From Candidatus Blautia merdipullorum (GTDB lineage Bacteria; Bacillota; Clostridia; Lachnospirales; Lachnospiraceae): DNA of 35,543 nucleotides. A program made the position numbers and the translations under genes. The stretch lies in NCBI GenBank assembly GCA_019118685.1, contig DWYL01000050.1, forward strand, positions 1-35,543, given 5' to 3'. The first letter of the stretch is position 1. Every line of letters starts with the position of its first letter. Below are positions 24,691-33,720 of the stretch, in pieces. The notes below the pieces were generated by a model that was not told the DNA's origin, ran no database searches, and saw nothing but the letters and a program-made list of their open reading frames with translations.

Positions 24691-24697
24691 AAGCCCC

Positions 24698-24726
24698 TTG
24701 ACACCTTTAAATGGGTATACTACAAT
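24698..24726 (+). promoter_or_regulatory. prfC promoter
   Basis: A perfect TTGACA (24698-24703), a 17-bp spacer and TACAAT (24721-24726) give a strong SigA promoter only 8 bp after spoIIIAH. This separates vegetative prfC expression from the sporulation operon. No terminator was found between spoIIIAH and this promoter. Confidence 0.8.
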
Positions 24727-24789
24727 AGCGTCAGTGTGCAAATTCTGGAGTGTGCAGAGATGCTCAACAAGAAAGAAGGAGGGCCAAGA

Positions 24790-26382
24790 GTGGCTGACTA
24801 TACAAAAGAAATTACAAAAAGACGTACATTTGCGATTATTTCTCATCCCGATGCAGGCAAGACTACATTGACGGAGAAGTTTCTTCTCTATGGAGGCGCC
24901 ATTAATCTGGCAGGAAGTGTAAAAGGAAAGGCTACTGCCCGTCATGCTGTTTCTGACTGGATGGAGATCGAGAAAGAAAGAGGTATTTCTGTAACCTCTT
25001 CTGTGCTGCAGTTTAACTATAACGGCTACTGCATAAACATATTGGATACTCCTGGTCATCAGGACTTTTCTGAAGATACCTACCGTACTCTTATGGCGGC
25101 GGACTCTGCAGTAATGGTCATTGATGCTTCCAAAGGCGTAGAGGCTCAGACAAGAAAGCTTTTTAAAGTATGTGCAATGCGCCATATTCCTATTTTTACT
25201 TTCATTAATAAAATGGACAGAGACGCCAATGATACTTTTGATCTCCTGGATGATATTGAAAAAGAGCTTGGGATTCCCACCTGCCCGGTGAACTGGCCTA
25301 TCGGTTCCGGCAAAAAGTTCCGGGGCGTCTATGACAGGGAGACTAAAAAAGTTCTGACTTTTTCAGATACCATGAAAGGAACCAAAGAAGGTATTGAAGA
25401 AGAGATCAGCATCGAAGAAGAACGGCTGAACCAGGTGATCGACCCGGACCAGAAAGAACAGCTCTTAGAAGAGATCGAGCTTTTAGACGGAGCCAGCGCG
25501 GAATTTGATCAGGAAAAAGTAGACAACGGAGAACTGTCTCCTGTATTCTTCGGATCTGCTCTTACAAACTTTGGAGTGGAGACCTTTTTGAAGCACTTTC
25601 TGAAAATGACTTCCTCTCCCCTTCCCAGGATTTCAGATGAGGGAGAGATCGATCCTATGGATCCCGATTTTTCAGCTTTTGTCTTTAAGATCCAGGCAAA
25701 TATGAATAAAAACCACCGTGACAGGATTGCTTTTATGCGGATCTGCTCAGGAAAATTTGAAGCCGCAGCGGAGGTATATCATGTTCAGGGCAATAAGAAA
25801 ATGCGCCTTTCCCAGCCTCAGCAGATGATGGCGCAGGATCGGCATGTGGTGGAGGAAGCCTATGCGGGGGACATTATCGGCGTATTTGACCCCGGTATTT
25901 TTTCTATCGGGGACACGGTGTGCGCTCCCGGAAGAAAATTCCGGTATGAAGGGATCCCCACTTTTGCACCGGAACATTTTGCAAGAGTGCGGCTTTTAGA
26001 CAGCATGAAGAGAAAGCAGTTTGTAAAAGGGATCAACCAGATCGCCCAGGAGGGCGCGATCCAGATTTTTCAGGAGATCATGGGCGGTATGGAAGAAATA
26101 ATCGTAGGTGTTGTAGGTGTCCTGCAGTTTGATGTACTGAAATACCGGCTGGAAAATGAGTATAATGTAGATATCCGCCTGGAATCTCTGCCTTATGAAC
26201 ATATCCGCTGGATCGAAAATAAAGAAGAAGTGGATGTTAAAAAACTCACAGGAACTTCTGACATGAAGAAAGTTATGGATCTGAAAGGAAATCCTTTGCT
26301 GCTGTTTATCAACAGCTGGAGCATCGGCATGACTTTGGACAGAAACGAAGGTTTAAGACTTGCAGAATTTTCCAGAAATTAA
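24790..26382 (+). CDS. prfC: Peptide chain release factor 3
   Basis: The 530-residue GTPase recycles class I release factors after peptide release. GTP-binding motifs are SHPDAGKTTLTEK (G1, about 18-30), DTPGHQDF (G3) and INKMDRD (G4). The RF3-specific middle and C-terminal domains, with FVFKIQANMNKNHRDRIAFMR and GVVGVLQFDVLKYRLENEY, are complete. The start is placed at a GTG (24790) that follows AAGGAGGG by 6 nt and aligns with the family start (ADYTKEI). The in-frame ATG codons upstream have no binding site. Confidence 0.95.
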   Translation: MADYTKEITKRRTFAIISHPDAGKTTLTEKFLLYGGAINLAGSVKGKATARHAVSDWMEIEKERGISVTSSVLQFNYNGYCINILDTPGHQDFSEDTYRTLMAADSAVMVIDASKGVEAQTRKLFKVCAMRHIPIFTFINKMDRDANDTFDLLDDIEKELGIPTCPVNWPIGSGKKFRGVYDRETKKVLTFSDTMKGTKEGIEEEISIEEERLNQVIDPDQKEQLLEEIELLDGASAEFDQEKVDNGELSPVFFGSALTNFGVETFLKHFLKMTSSPLPRISDEGEIDPMDPDFSAFVFKIQANMNKNHRDRIAFMRICSGKFEAAAEVYHVQGNKKMRLSQPQQMMAQDRHVVEEAYAGDIIGVFDPGIFSIGDTVCAPGRKFRYEGIPTFAPEHFARVRLLDSMKRKQFVKGINQIAQEGAIQIFQEIMGGMEEIIVGVVGVLQFDVLKYRLENEYNVDIRLESLPYEHIRWIENKEEVDVKKLTGTSDMKKVMDLKGNPLLLFINSWSIGMTLDRNEGLRLAEFSRN

Positions 26383-26392
26383 AAAGGCGGAG

Positions 26393-26431
26393 AAAAGCGG
26401 TTTTTTGGGCGAAAAGCAAAAAACCGCTTTT
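26393..26431. terminator. prfC terminator
   Basis: AAAAGCGGTTTTTTG (26393-26407) and CAAAAAACCGCTTTT (26417-26431) form a perfect 15-bp stem with a 9-nt loop. The GC core flanked by T-runs on both strands makes it able to act in both directions. It lies 10 bp after prfC. Confidence 0.88.
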
Positions 26432-26447
26432 AATTTTAAAAGGCATT

Positions 26448-26456
26448 TGGTATAAT
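26448..26456 (+). promoter_or_regulatory. Extended -10 promoter of the Asp23/Gls24 gene
   Basis: TGGTATAAT at 26448-26456 is a consensus TATAAT with an extended -10 TGN, 36 bp before the ATG. The -35 region would fall in the arm of the prfC terminator and is poor (TTTTAA), in line with an extended -10 promoter. Confidence 0.6.
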
Positions 26457-26492
26457 AAAACACAGGATATTTCCTATTAGGAGGTAAAAATT

Positions 26493-26873
26493 ATGGCGGA
26501 AGACAGAAACGTGTATAAGATACATGACAATGGTTCTCTTGGGGAAGTACAGATCGCAGACGAAGTTGTAGCAATTATTGCCGGACTGGCCGCTACGGAA
26601 GTAGAAGGCGTGGATTCTATGGCTGGAAATATCACAAATGAGCTGGTTGGAAAACTGGGTATGAAAAATCTTTCTAAAGGCGTTAAGGTAGATGTGCTGG
26701 AGGATGTGGTGTGTGTGGATCTGGCGCTGAATATTAAGTACGGATATAATATTCTGGAAACCAGCAAGACTGTCCAGGAGAGAGTAAAAGCGGCTATTGA
26801 AAATATGACGGGACTTACTGTGTCTGACGTCAACGTGCGGATTGCCAGCGTGGAAATTGAAAAGTCCAAATAG
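26493..26873 (+). CDS. Asp23/Gls24 family envelope stress protein
   Basis: This 126-residue soluble protein has the Asp23/Gls24 (YloU-like) pattern: GEVQIADEVVAIIAGLAATEVEGVDSM, VDVLEDVVCVDLALNIKYGYNI and VQERVKAAIENMTGLTVSDVNVRI. Such proteins are abundant, sit near the membrane or envelope and are linked to cell-wall stress, but the molecular role is unclear. In many Clostridia the gene lies before nusB, as here. TAGGAGG precedes the ATG. A hairpin follows, so it is probably a single-gene transcript with partial read-through. Confidence 0.9.
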   Translation: MAEDRNVYKIHDNGSLGEVQIADEVVAIIAGLAATEVEGVDSMAGNITNELVGKLGMKNLSKGVKVDVLEDVVCVDLALNIKYGYNILETSKTVQERVKAAIENMTGLTVSDVNVRIASVEIEKSK

Positions 26874-26910
26874 TTCATTGACAAGTAAAGATCTAAAAGA
26901 GCAGAGAGGT

Positions 26911-26938
26911 AAGGTGTCTTTTTTAGAGGCACCTTTTT
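26911..26938 (+). terminator. Terminator after the Asp23/Gls24 gene
   Basis: AAGGTGTCT (26911-26919) pairs with AGGCACCTT (26927-26935) over 9 bp with one G-U pair, followed by TTT. It lies 35 bp before nusB. Confidence 0.65.
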
Positions 26939-26973
26939 CTTTATACATAAATTTTGAATAATAGGAGGAAATC

Positions 26974-27381
26974 ATGGGAAGAAGAGAAATGAGAGAACAC
27001 ATCTTTAAGCTTCTGTTTTTAAGAGAATTTAATGAAGCAGAAGAGATGCCGGAACAGATAAAACTTTATTTTGATGAAATGGAGGACCTGGGGCCTGACC
27101 AGCAGACTTATATGGAAAATAAGTATGACAGGATCCAGGAGCATCTGGAGGAGATCGACAGGATCCTGAATGAAAAATCCACAGGCTGGAAAACAAAAAG
27201 AATGAGCAAAGTAGACTTAAACATTCTCCGTCTGGCAGTGTTTGAAATGAAGTATGACGAAGATGTTCCTGTAAAGGTAGCCATCAATGAAGCGGTGGAG
27301 ATCAGTAAAGTATTCGGAGGAGAAGATTCTGCCTCCTTTATCAACGGAATTTTAGGAAAAGTGGCAAGAGAGGCCTTATGA
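26974..27381 (+). CDS. nusB: Transcription antitermination factor NusB
   Basis: The 135-residue all-helical protein works with NusE (S10) on boxA RNA in rRNA antitermination. Family features are MGRREMREHIFKLLFLREF, the late DLNILRLAVFEMKYDEDVPVKVAINEAVEISKVFGGEDSA run and the ending FINGILGKVAR. AGGAGG lies before the ATG. The stop overlaps the start of xseA by 4 nt (ATGA), the beginning of a tightly packed run up to recN. Confidence 0.94.
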   Translation: MGRREMREHIFKLLFLREFNEAEEMPEQIKLYFDEMEDLGPDQQTYMENKYDRIQEHLEEIDRILNEKSTGWKTKRMSKVDLNILRLAVFEMKYDEDVPVKVAINEAVEISKVFGGEDSASFINGILGKVAREAL

Positions 27382-28589
27382 ACAGCATTTATTCTGTAGG
27401 ACAGGTAAATACCTATATAAAAAATATGTTTGACCAGGACTTTATGCTGAAAAGGATCTATATAAAAGGCGAAGTATCTAACTGTAAGTATCATACTTCC
27501 GGTCATATTTATTTTTCTTTGAAGGATGAAACCGGATCTATTTCCTGTGTGATGTTTGCCGGACAGAGAAAGGGATTGGCTTTTCCCATGAAAAACGGAG
27601 ACCGGGTGGTAGCGGGAGGCAGCGTAAGTGTTTATGAGCGGGATGGAAAATATCAGCTTTACGCAAGAGAAATCACCTTGGAGGGCGCAGGCCTTTTGTA
27701 TGAACGTTTTCTGGCACTGAAAAAGGAACTGGAAGAAATGGGAATGTTTGCCCAGGAATATAAACGCCCTATTCCAATGTATTCCAGTAAAATCGGGATC
27801 GTAACAGCTCCTACAGGCGCGGCGATCCAGGACATCCGGAATATTGCCGGAAGGCGGAATCCTTATGTGCAGCTGATCCTGTATCCGGCTCTTGTCCAGG
27901 GAGAGGGAGCGGCTGAAAGTATTGTAAAGGGAATCCAGACTCTGGACAGGCTGGGAGTAGATGTTATAATTGTAGGAAGAGGAGGAGGATCCATAGAAGA
28001 TCTGTGGGCCTTTAATGAAGAAAAGGTAGCCAGAGCAATTTTTGAATGCAGGACGCCGGTGATTTCTGCAGTAGGACATGAAACAGACATTACGATTGCG
28101 GATTATGTGGCGGATCTTAGAGCTCCAACTCCTTCTGGGGCTGCAGAACTGGCTGTAGCAGATGTGAGGATCTTTTTTAATACCTTGGGAAATTATCGGC
28201 AGAAGATGAACAGAGCTATGGAAAATCACCTGCTGTTTTTCAGACAGAATCTGAAGTATTATCAGACACGGCTGGAACATGGAAGCCCTGGCTATAAGAT
28301 CCGGGAAATGCGGATGCGGCTTATAGAATGGGAAGAAAAAATGGGAAATGCCATGGAGAATCAGATCTATCTGGCAAGGCAGAAGCTGAATATTTATATA
28401 GAGCGGATGAAGGGATTGTCTCCCCTGGATAAACTGAATCAGGGCTTTTCTTATGTGGAAGATTGCCGGGGACATGCTGTAACGGAAATCTCCCAGGCAG
28501 AAGTGGGAGATCTTGTGACCATACGGGTCACAGACGGATCCTTAAAAGCACAGATAAAAGGGAAAGAACCGGAAGAGAGGAGTATATAA
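27378..28589 (+). CDS. xseA: Exodeoxyribonuclease VII large subunit
   Basis: This 403-residue subunit degrades single-stranded DNA from both ends. The N-terminal OB-fold (about 1-100) begins SVGQVNTYIKNMF...VYIKGEVSN-like and has HIYFSLKDE. The catalytic part contains GIVTAPTGAAIQDIRNIAGRR, VIIVGRGGGSIEDLWAFNEE, SAVGHETDITIADYVADLRAPTPS in order. The C-terminal coiled coil is shorter than in E. coli XseA (456 residues), as common in Firmicutes. It overlaps nusB and is followed after 3 bp by xseB. Confidence 0.95.
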   Translation: MNSIYSVGQVNTYIKNMFDQDFMLKRIYIKGEVSNCKYHTSGHIYFSLKDETGSISCVMFAGQRKGLAFPMKNGDRVVAGGSVSVYERDGKYQLYAREITLEGAGLLYERFLALKKELEEMGMFAQEYKRPIPMYSSKIGIVTAPTGAAIQDIRNIAGRRNPYVQLILYPALVQGEGAAESIVKGIQTLDRLGVDVIIVGRGGGSIEDLWAFNEEKVARAIFECRTPVISAVGHETDITIADYVADLRAPTPSGAAELAVADVRIFFNTLGNYRQKMNRAMENHLLFFRQNLKYYQTRLEHGSPGYKIREMRMRLIEWEEKMGNAMENQIYLARQKLNIYIERMKGLSPLDKLNQGFSYVEDCRGHAVTEISQAEVGDLVTIRVTDGSLKAQIKGKEPEERSI

Positions 28590-28592
28590 CTG

Positions 28593-28817
28593 ATGGAAGA
28601 AAAAGAAACGGGGAACCAGGAGGTGCCCATTGAGGAAAGCCTGAAAGAATTAGACGGAATCGTGGAAAAATTAGAGAGCAGGGATATTTCTCTGGAAGAA
28701 TCATTTGCTATGTACCAGAAAGGAATGGAGCTTTTAAAGCAGTGCAGCAGCAAAATTGACAGGGTAGAGAAAAAAATGTTAAAAATAAATGAAGATGGTG
28801 AACTAAGTGAATTTTAG
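28593..28817 (+). CDS. xseB: Exodeoxyribonuclease VII small subunit
   Basis: The 74-residue helical protein holds several copies on the coiled coil of XseA. The pattern ESLKELDGIVEKLESRDISLEESFAMYQKGMELLKQC is typical of XseB. The acidic tail is short. It lies 3 bp after xseA, and the last 11 nt overlap the GTG start of ispA. Confidence 0.93.
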   Translation: MEEKETGNQEVPIEESLKELDGIVEKLESRDISLEESFAMYQKGMELLKQCSSKIDRVEKKMLKINEDGELSEF

Positions 28818-29697
28818 AGAAGAATTGGAAGAGAGGACCCGGAATGCGGAAGATATTATAAGAAAATATCTTCCTAAGGAGGAAGGATTTTCTGTCAATC
28901 TTATAAAAGCCATGAATTACAGCATGGAGGCAGGAGGGAAAAGACTTCGTCCTATACTACTGGGAGAAATGTATAAAGTATGCGGAGGAACAGGGGAATT
29001 GGCAGAGCCTTTTATGGCAGGGATCGAAATGATCCATACTCATTCTCTGATCCATGATGATCTGCCGGCTATTGATAATGATCAGTACCGCAGGGGCAAG
29101 AAAACCACACATGTGGTATTTGGGGAATCCGCGGCGATCCTGGCGGGAGATGCCCTTCTGAATTATGCTTATGAGACTGCTTTCAAAAGTTTTTCTCTGG
29201 CAGAAAATGAGGAAGAGCTGAAAAAAACTGCCAGGGCTCTGGAAATCCTGGGAAAGAAGACAGGAATTTACGGAATGCTGGGAGGACAGGGAGCAGATGT
29301 GGAGAATGACGGAAAACCTCTCACAAGAGAGATGGTGGATTATATTTATGTGAATAAAACATCTGCTCTTATAGAGGCTTCCCTGATGGCCGGTGCTGCC
29401 CTGGCCGGAATAGAAGAGCTGACAGATGTGGAGAGCATCGGCAGGAAGATCGGCCTGGCCTTTCAGATCCAGGATGACATTCTGGATGTGACGGGAAATG
29501 AGAAAGAGCTGGGCAAACCTGTGGGAAGTGATGAAAAAAATCATAAAACAACCTATGTTACGCTGGAAGGAATGGAAAAAGCGGGGCAGGAGGTGCAGAG
29601 ACTGACAGAAGAGGCCCTGGAGCTTCTTTCACAGCTTCCGGGAGATAAGACATTTTTGAGAGAACTGTTTCTTTTTCTCTGTACCCGCAGAAAATAG
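28807..29697 (+). CDS. ispA: Polyprenyl (farnesyl/geranylgeranyl) diphosphate synthase
   Basis: The 296-residue enzyme condenses IPP with allylic diphosphates. The first Asp-rich motif is DDLPAID (84-90), the second DDILD (223-227), and GGKRLRP (43-49) binds diphosphate. The start is a GTG overlapping xseB by 11 nt; only a weak GGTGA is seen before it. The residue five places before the first motif, usually aromatic in farnesyl synthases, is His 79 here, so the product length is not certain. It is placed before dxs in an isoprenoid gene pair. Confidence 0.92.
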   Translation: MNFREELEERTRNAEDIIRKYLPKEEGFSVNLIKAMNYSMEAGGKRLRPILLGEMYKVCGGTGELAEPFMAGIEMIHTHSLIHDDLPAIDNDQYRRGKKTTHVVFGESAAILAGDALLNYAYETAFKSFSLAENEEELKKTARALEILGKKTGIYGMLGGQGADVENDGKPLTREMVDYIYVNKTSALIEASLMAGAALAGIEELTDVESIGRKIGLAFQIQDDILDVTGNEKELGKPVGSDEKNHKTTYVTLEGMEKAGQEVQRLTEEALELLSQLPGDKTFLRELFLFLCTRRK

Positions 29698-29710
29698 AGG
29701 TGCATAGTTC

Positions 29711-31567
29711 ATGCTGTTAGATGAAATAAAGAAAGAAAACGATATAAAGAAAATTCCTCTGGAGCAGTTTCCCCAGCTGGCAGGAGAGATCAGGACTTTT
29801 CTTCTGGAACATTTAAGCAGGACCGGGGGACATTTGGCCTCAAATCTGGGCGCAGTAGAGCTTACCATGGCTCTTCACTTTGTGCTGCAGCTTCCTCAGG
29901 ATAAGATCATCTGGGATGTGGGGCATCAGTCCTATACCCATAAGATCCTTACCGGAAGGAAAGGGGGCTTTGATACCCTGCGGATGCTGGGAGGCATGAG
30001 CGGATTCCCAAAGCGCAGTGAAAGTCCCTGTGATGCTTTTGACACAGGACATAGTTCTACTTCTATTTCCGCAGGCATGGGATATGTATGCGCCAGGGAA
30101 CTAAAGAAGGAAAACTATCAAGTGGTCTCTGTGATCGGAGACGGGGCCCTGACCGGGGGAATGGCTTATGAGGCTCTCAATAATGCCTCTCAGCTGAAAT
30201 CAAATTTTATCATTGTGCTGAATGACAATGAAATGTCAATTTCTAAAAATGTGGGAGGCATCTCCAGTTATCTGGGGAATCTCCGTACTGCAGAGGGATA
30301 CCATGATCTAAAGACAGGAGTGAAAAAAAGCCTGAATAAAATTCCCGGGATCGGACCTGCCACAGTAAAGAAAATACACCGGGCGAAAGACAGTATGAAA
30401 AGACTGATCATTCCGGGAATGTTTTTTGAGGATATGGGGATTACTTATCTGGGACCGGTAAACGGCCATGACTGCGCCAGAATGATCCAGGTGCTCCAGG
30501 AAGCAAAAAAGATCCAGGGTCCTGTATTAGTTCATGTAAAGACAGAAAAGGGCAGAGGCTATGAACCGGCTATGCGGCATCCGGCCAGGTTTCATGGTAC
30601 GGCTGCTTTTGATCTGGAACATGGGATCCCCCTGGGCAAACATGGAAAAGCAAATTATACAGATATCTTTTCTACGGTCATGAGGAAATTCGGAGACCGG
30701 GAAGAAAAAGTGGTAGCCGTTACAGCAGCTATGCCTGACGGTACAGGACTGAAACGGTTCCGGAACATGTTTCCGGACAGATTTTTTGACGTGGGGATCG
30801 CTGAGGAACATGCAGTGACCTTTGCGGCCGGTCTGGCTCTTGGAGGAATGATTCCAGTGGTGGCTGTTTATTCTTCTTTCCTTCAGAGAGCTGTTGATCA
30901 GATCATAGAGGATGTATGCATCCAGAATCTCCATGTGATCTTTGCCGTTGACCGGGCGGGACTGGTGGGCAGCGATGGGGAGACCCACCAGGGATGCTTT
31001 GATCTCAGCTATCTCTCTATGATCCCGAATATGACAGTGATGGCGCCTAAAAACAAATGGGAACTTTCAGATATGCTGAAATTTGCTGTGAAGTATGACG
31101 GCCCTGTAGCTATCCGTTATCCAAGAGGAGAGGCATATGACGGGCTGGAAGAATTCCGGGCGCCTATAGTCAGAGGATGCAGCGAGATCCTCTATAAGGG
31201 AGAAAAAACTGCGATACTTGCCGTAGGAAGTATGGTAAAAACAGGAGAAGAAGTATATAGACGGCTGAAAGAAGAGGGAGAGAATCCTACGCTGATCAAT
31301 GCCAGATTTGTAAAACCTTTAGACGAAAGAATTCTGGATCTTGTGGCAGAAGAGCACAGCCTGCTGGTGACTATGGAAGAAAATGTGAAAGCAGGGGGCT
31401 TTGGAATGGCGGCTGCGGATTATATGCGCAGAAATCATCCTCAGGTAAAAGTGCTGATTTTTGCTGTGCCGGATCAGTTTGTAGAACATGGAAATCCGGA
31501 AAAGCTTAAGGAAAAACTGGGATTGGACGGGGCGTCAGTTTATGAGAAAATCAAGGAGGCCAGATAA
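29711..31567 (+). CDS. dxs: 1-deoxy-D-xylulose-5-phosphate synthase
   Basis: This 618-residue thiamine diphosphate enzyme joins pyruvate and glyceraldehyde 3-phosphate as the first step of the MEP isoprenoid pathway. Features are SRTGGHLASNLGAVELT, DVGHQSYTHKILTGR, the TPP motif GDGALTGGMAYEALNN, DVGIAEEHAVTFAAGLA and the C-terminal transketolase-like domain. The length is normal. AGAGGTG lies 8 nt before the ATG. It supplies precursors for the neighbouring prenyl synthase. Confidence 0.96.
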   Translation: MLLDEIKKENDIKKIPLEQFPQLAGEIRTFLLEHLSRTGGHLASNLGAVELTMALHFVLQLPQDKIIWDVGHQSYTHKILTGRKGGFDTLRMLGGMSGFPKRSESPCDAFDTGHSSTSISAGMGYVCARELKKENYQVVSVIGDGALTGGMAYEALNNASQLKSNFIIVLNDNEMSISKNVGGISSYLGNLRTAEGYHDLKTGVKKSLNKIPGIGPATVKKIHRAKDSMKRLIIPGMFFEDMGITYLGPVNGHDCARMIQVLQEAKKIQGPVLVHVKTEKGRGYEPAMRHPARFHGTAAFDLEHGIPLGKHGKANYTDIFSTVMRKFGDREEKVVAVTAAMPDGTGLKRFRNMFPDRFFDVGIAEEHAVTFAAGLALGGMIPVVAVYSSFLQRAVDQIIEDVCIQNLHVIFAVDRAGLVGSDGETHQGCFDLSYLSMIPNMTVMAPKNKWELSDMLKFAVKYDGPVAIRYPRGEAYDGLEEFRAPIVRGCSEILYKGEKTAILAVGSMVKTGEEVYRRLKEEGENPTLINARFVKPLDERILDLVAEEHSLLVTMEENVKAGGFGMAAADYMRRNHPQVKVLIFAVPDQFVEHGNPEKLKEKLGLDGASVYEKIKEAR

Positions 31568-32374
31568 ATGAAGGAACGTCTGGATGTCCTGCTGGTAAAA
31601 AGAGGCCTGGCTGCTTCCAGAGAAAAAGCCAAGGCTGTGATCATGGCAGGAAATGTATACGTTGATAATCAGAAAGAAGATAAAGCCGGTACCATGTTTC
31701 CGGATAAAGTACATATAGAAGTAAGAGGAAATACTTTAAAGTATGTAAGCCGGGGAGGCTTAAAACTGGAAAAGGCCATGACTCATTTCGGACTGCGCCT
31801 GGAAGGGCTTGTATGTATGGATGTGGGTTCTTCAACAGGAGGTTTTACAGACTGTATGCTCCAGAACGGAGCAGAGAAGGTCTATGCTATAGATGTAGGG
31901 CATGGACAGTTGGACTGGAAACTGCGGAATGATCCCAGAGTGGTCTGTATGGAAAAGACGAATATCCGTTATGTGACACCGGAAGACATAGAAGATAAAC
32001 CAGACTTTTCTTCTATTGACGTTTCCTTTATCTCTCTTACAAAAGTTTTGCCGCCGGTATATAAACTGCTCAGAGAGCAGGGACAGATCGTATGTCTTAT
32101 CAAACCTCAGTTTGAAGCGGGGCGGGAAAAGGTAGGAAAGAAAGGCGTGGTGCGTGATCCGGAAGTCCATCGGGAAGTTATTAAAAAGATTACGGATTTT
32201 GCATCAGAGACAGGCTTTGCCCTGCGGAACCTGGAGTACTCTCCGATCAAGGGGCCTGAGGGAAATATAGAATATCTCCTTTACCTCCAGAAAAAACAGG
32301 AAGGTCTGCCAGAAGACGGAGACATTGATATAGATTCAATTGTGGCACAGGCTCACAAAGAACTGGACAAATAA
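31568..32374 (+). CDS. tlyA: TlyA family rRNA 2'-O-methyltransferase
   Basis: The 268-residue protein has an N-terminal S4 RNA-binding domain (about 1-60, RLDVLLVKRGLAASREKAKAVI). An FtsJ-like methyltransferase domain follows, with SAM motif MDVGSSTGGFTDCML, then DVSFISLTKVLPP and LIKPQFEAGRE. TlyA proteins methylate 16S and 23S rRNA cytidines in some bacteria; the haemolysin name is historical. It starts directly after the dxs stop, with AAGGAGG inside the dxs end as binding site. Confidence 0.92.
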   Translation: MKERLDVLLVKRGLAASREKAKAVIMAGNVYVDNQKEDKAGTMFPDKVHIEVRGNTLKYVSRGGLKLEKAMTHFGLRLEGLVCMDVGSSTGGFTDCMLQNGAEKVYAIDVGHGQLDWKLRNDPRVVCMEKTNIRYVTPEDIEDKPDFSSIDVSFISLTKVLPPVYKLLREQGQIVCLIKPQFEAGREKVGKKGVVRDPEVHREVIKKITDFASETGFALRNLEYSPIKGPEGNIEYLLYLQKKQEGLPEDGDIDIDSIVAQAHKELDK

Positions 32375-32376
32375 TT

Positions 32377-33237
32377 ATGGATAACTTTTATATTATTGCA
32401 AACAGTGAGAAAGATGAGGGATTGAAAGTCGCCTCCAGGGTAGAAGGATATTTAAAAAGCAAGGGAAAAAATTGTTCCGTCCGCCCGGCCTCTTCCGGTG
32501 TGAGAGACAATCTCCATCATTATACAGATATTAACCAGATTCCCAGGGACGTAGAATGTGTGATCGTTTTGGGAGGAGACGGAACTCTTCTTCAGGCCGC
32601 CAGAGATGTGGTCAGCCGTCAGATCCCTCTTTTGGGGATCAATTTGGGAACCTTGGGATATCTGGCAGAGATAGACAGCGGCTCTATCGAGCCTGCGCTT
32701 AATCATCTCATAGCTGATGAGTATACAGTTGAAAAACGGATGATGCTCAATGGCAAGGTCTTTCACCGCGGGAAAATGGTGGCAGAGGACGTGGCCCTTA
32801 ATGATATCGTGATCGGAAGGGACGGACCAATGGGAGTGATCCGGTCCCGCAACTATATCAATAAAGAGTTTTTAAATGCCTATACAGCAGACGGGATCAT
32901 TATTTCTACAGCCACCGGCTCTACAGGATACAGTCTCTCTGCCGGAGGACCTATTGTCTCGCCGGAGACGAATATTATGATTATGACCCCCGTATCTCCT
33001 CATACCCTGAATACCCGGAGCATTATTTTCCCGGCAGAAGATGAGATCGAAGTAGAAGTGGCCCAGGGAACCCACAGAGGAAACGGAAAGGCAGTGGCGT
33101 CTTTTGACGGAGATACGAATATTGCTATGAATGTGGGAGACAGGATCATGATACGCCGGTCTGTAAAGGATACTCGTATTATTAAGATCAGCAACATTAG
33201 TTTTTTAGAGGTGCTCCGCACCAAGATGAGAGATTAG
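32377..33237 (+). CDS. nadK: NAD kinase
   Basis: This 286-residue enzyme makes NADP from NAD and ATP. It shows VLGGDGTLLQAARD (Asp 68 of the GGDGT motif), GINLGTLGYLAEID, ALNDIVIGRDG and STATGSTGYSLSAGGPIV. It lies 2 bp after tlyA, with a poor ribosome binding site, so translation is probably coupled. NADPH made from its product serves FabG and the isoprenoid steps. Confidence 0.95.
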   Translation: MDNFYIIANSEKDEGLKVASRVEGYLKSKGKNCSVRPASSGVRDNLHHYTDINQIPRDVECVIVLGGDGTLLQAARDVVSRQIPLLGINLGTLGYLAEIDSGSIEPALNHLIADEYTVEKRMMLNGKVFHRGKMVAEDVALNDIVIGRDGPMGVIRSRNYINKEFLNAYTADGIIISTATGSTGYSLSAGGPIVSPETNIMIMTPVSPHTLNTRSIIFPAEDEIEVEVAQGTHRGNGKAVASFDGDTNIAMNVGDRIMIRRSVKDTRIIKISNISFLEVLRTKMRD

Positions 33238-33247
33238 GAGGAGGGGC

Positions 33248-33700
33248 ATGAAGATTGCCAGACATTCAAAAATCATCGAATTGGTCAACCATTATGACAT
33301 AGAGACCCAGGAAGAACTGGCGTCCAGACTGAACCAGGCAGGATTCCAGGTGACTCAGGCCACAGTGTCCAGGGATATCCGGGAATTAAATCTGACGAAG
33401 GTGACAAAACCGGGAGGCGGAGCTAAATACACAGTCATGACTGCAAAAGAGACGCCGGACAGTGAAAAATACATAAGAGTTTTACGGGAAGCTTTTGTTT
33501 CCATGGATGCTGCCCAGAATATCCTGGTGATTAAAACAGGAGTAGGCATGGCCAACGCTGCTGCGGTGGCTCTGGATCATATGAACTGGCAGGAAATAGT
33601 GGGAAGCATCGCAGGGGATGATACCATTGCCTGCTTCAGCAAAAGCCAGGAAGAAACCATACAGTTGTTAAATAAGCTTAAAAAAATCATTCGCGAATAA
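33248..33700 (+). CDS. argR: Arginine repressor ArgR
   Basis: The 150-residue protein has an N-terminal winged helix (about 1-70, IETQEELASRLNQAGFQVTQATVSRDIRELNL) and a C-terminal hexamer domain binding arginine (GVGMANAAAVALDHM, GSIAGDDTIACF). It regulates arginine metabolism. The place between nadK and recN is conserved in Firmicutes. AGGAGGAGGGG precedes the ATG. No ARG box was recognised in the window. Confidence 0.94.
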   Translation: MKIARHSKIIELVNHYDIETQEELASRLNQAGFQVTQATVSRDIRELNLTKVTKPGGGAKYTVMTAKETPDSEKYIRVLREAFVSMDAAQNILVIKTGVGMANAAAVALDHMNWQEIVGSIAGDDTIACFSKSQEETIQLLNKLKKIIRE

Positions 33701-33720
33701 GAAATTGGGGTGCAGCAGAG

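Noticed and set aside
26878-26906. TTGACA at 26878 as a nusB promoter
   Set aside because: No acceptable -10 box lies 16-18 bp downstream, and the terminator at 26911 follows directly.
27108-28475. A 455-codon open frame on the minus strand
   Set aside because: It is fully antisense to nusB and xseA, whose motifs are clear; the translation has no recognisable family and a Cys/His/Ser-rich shadow composition.
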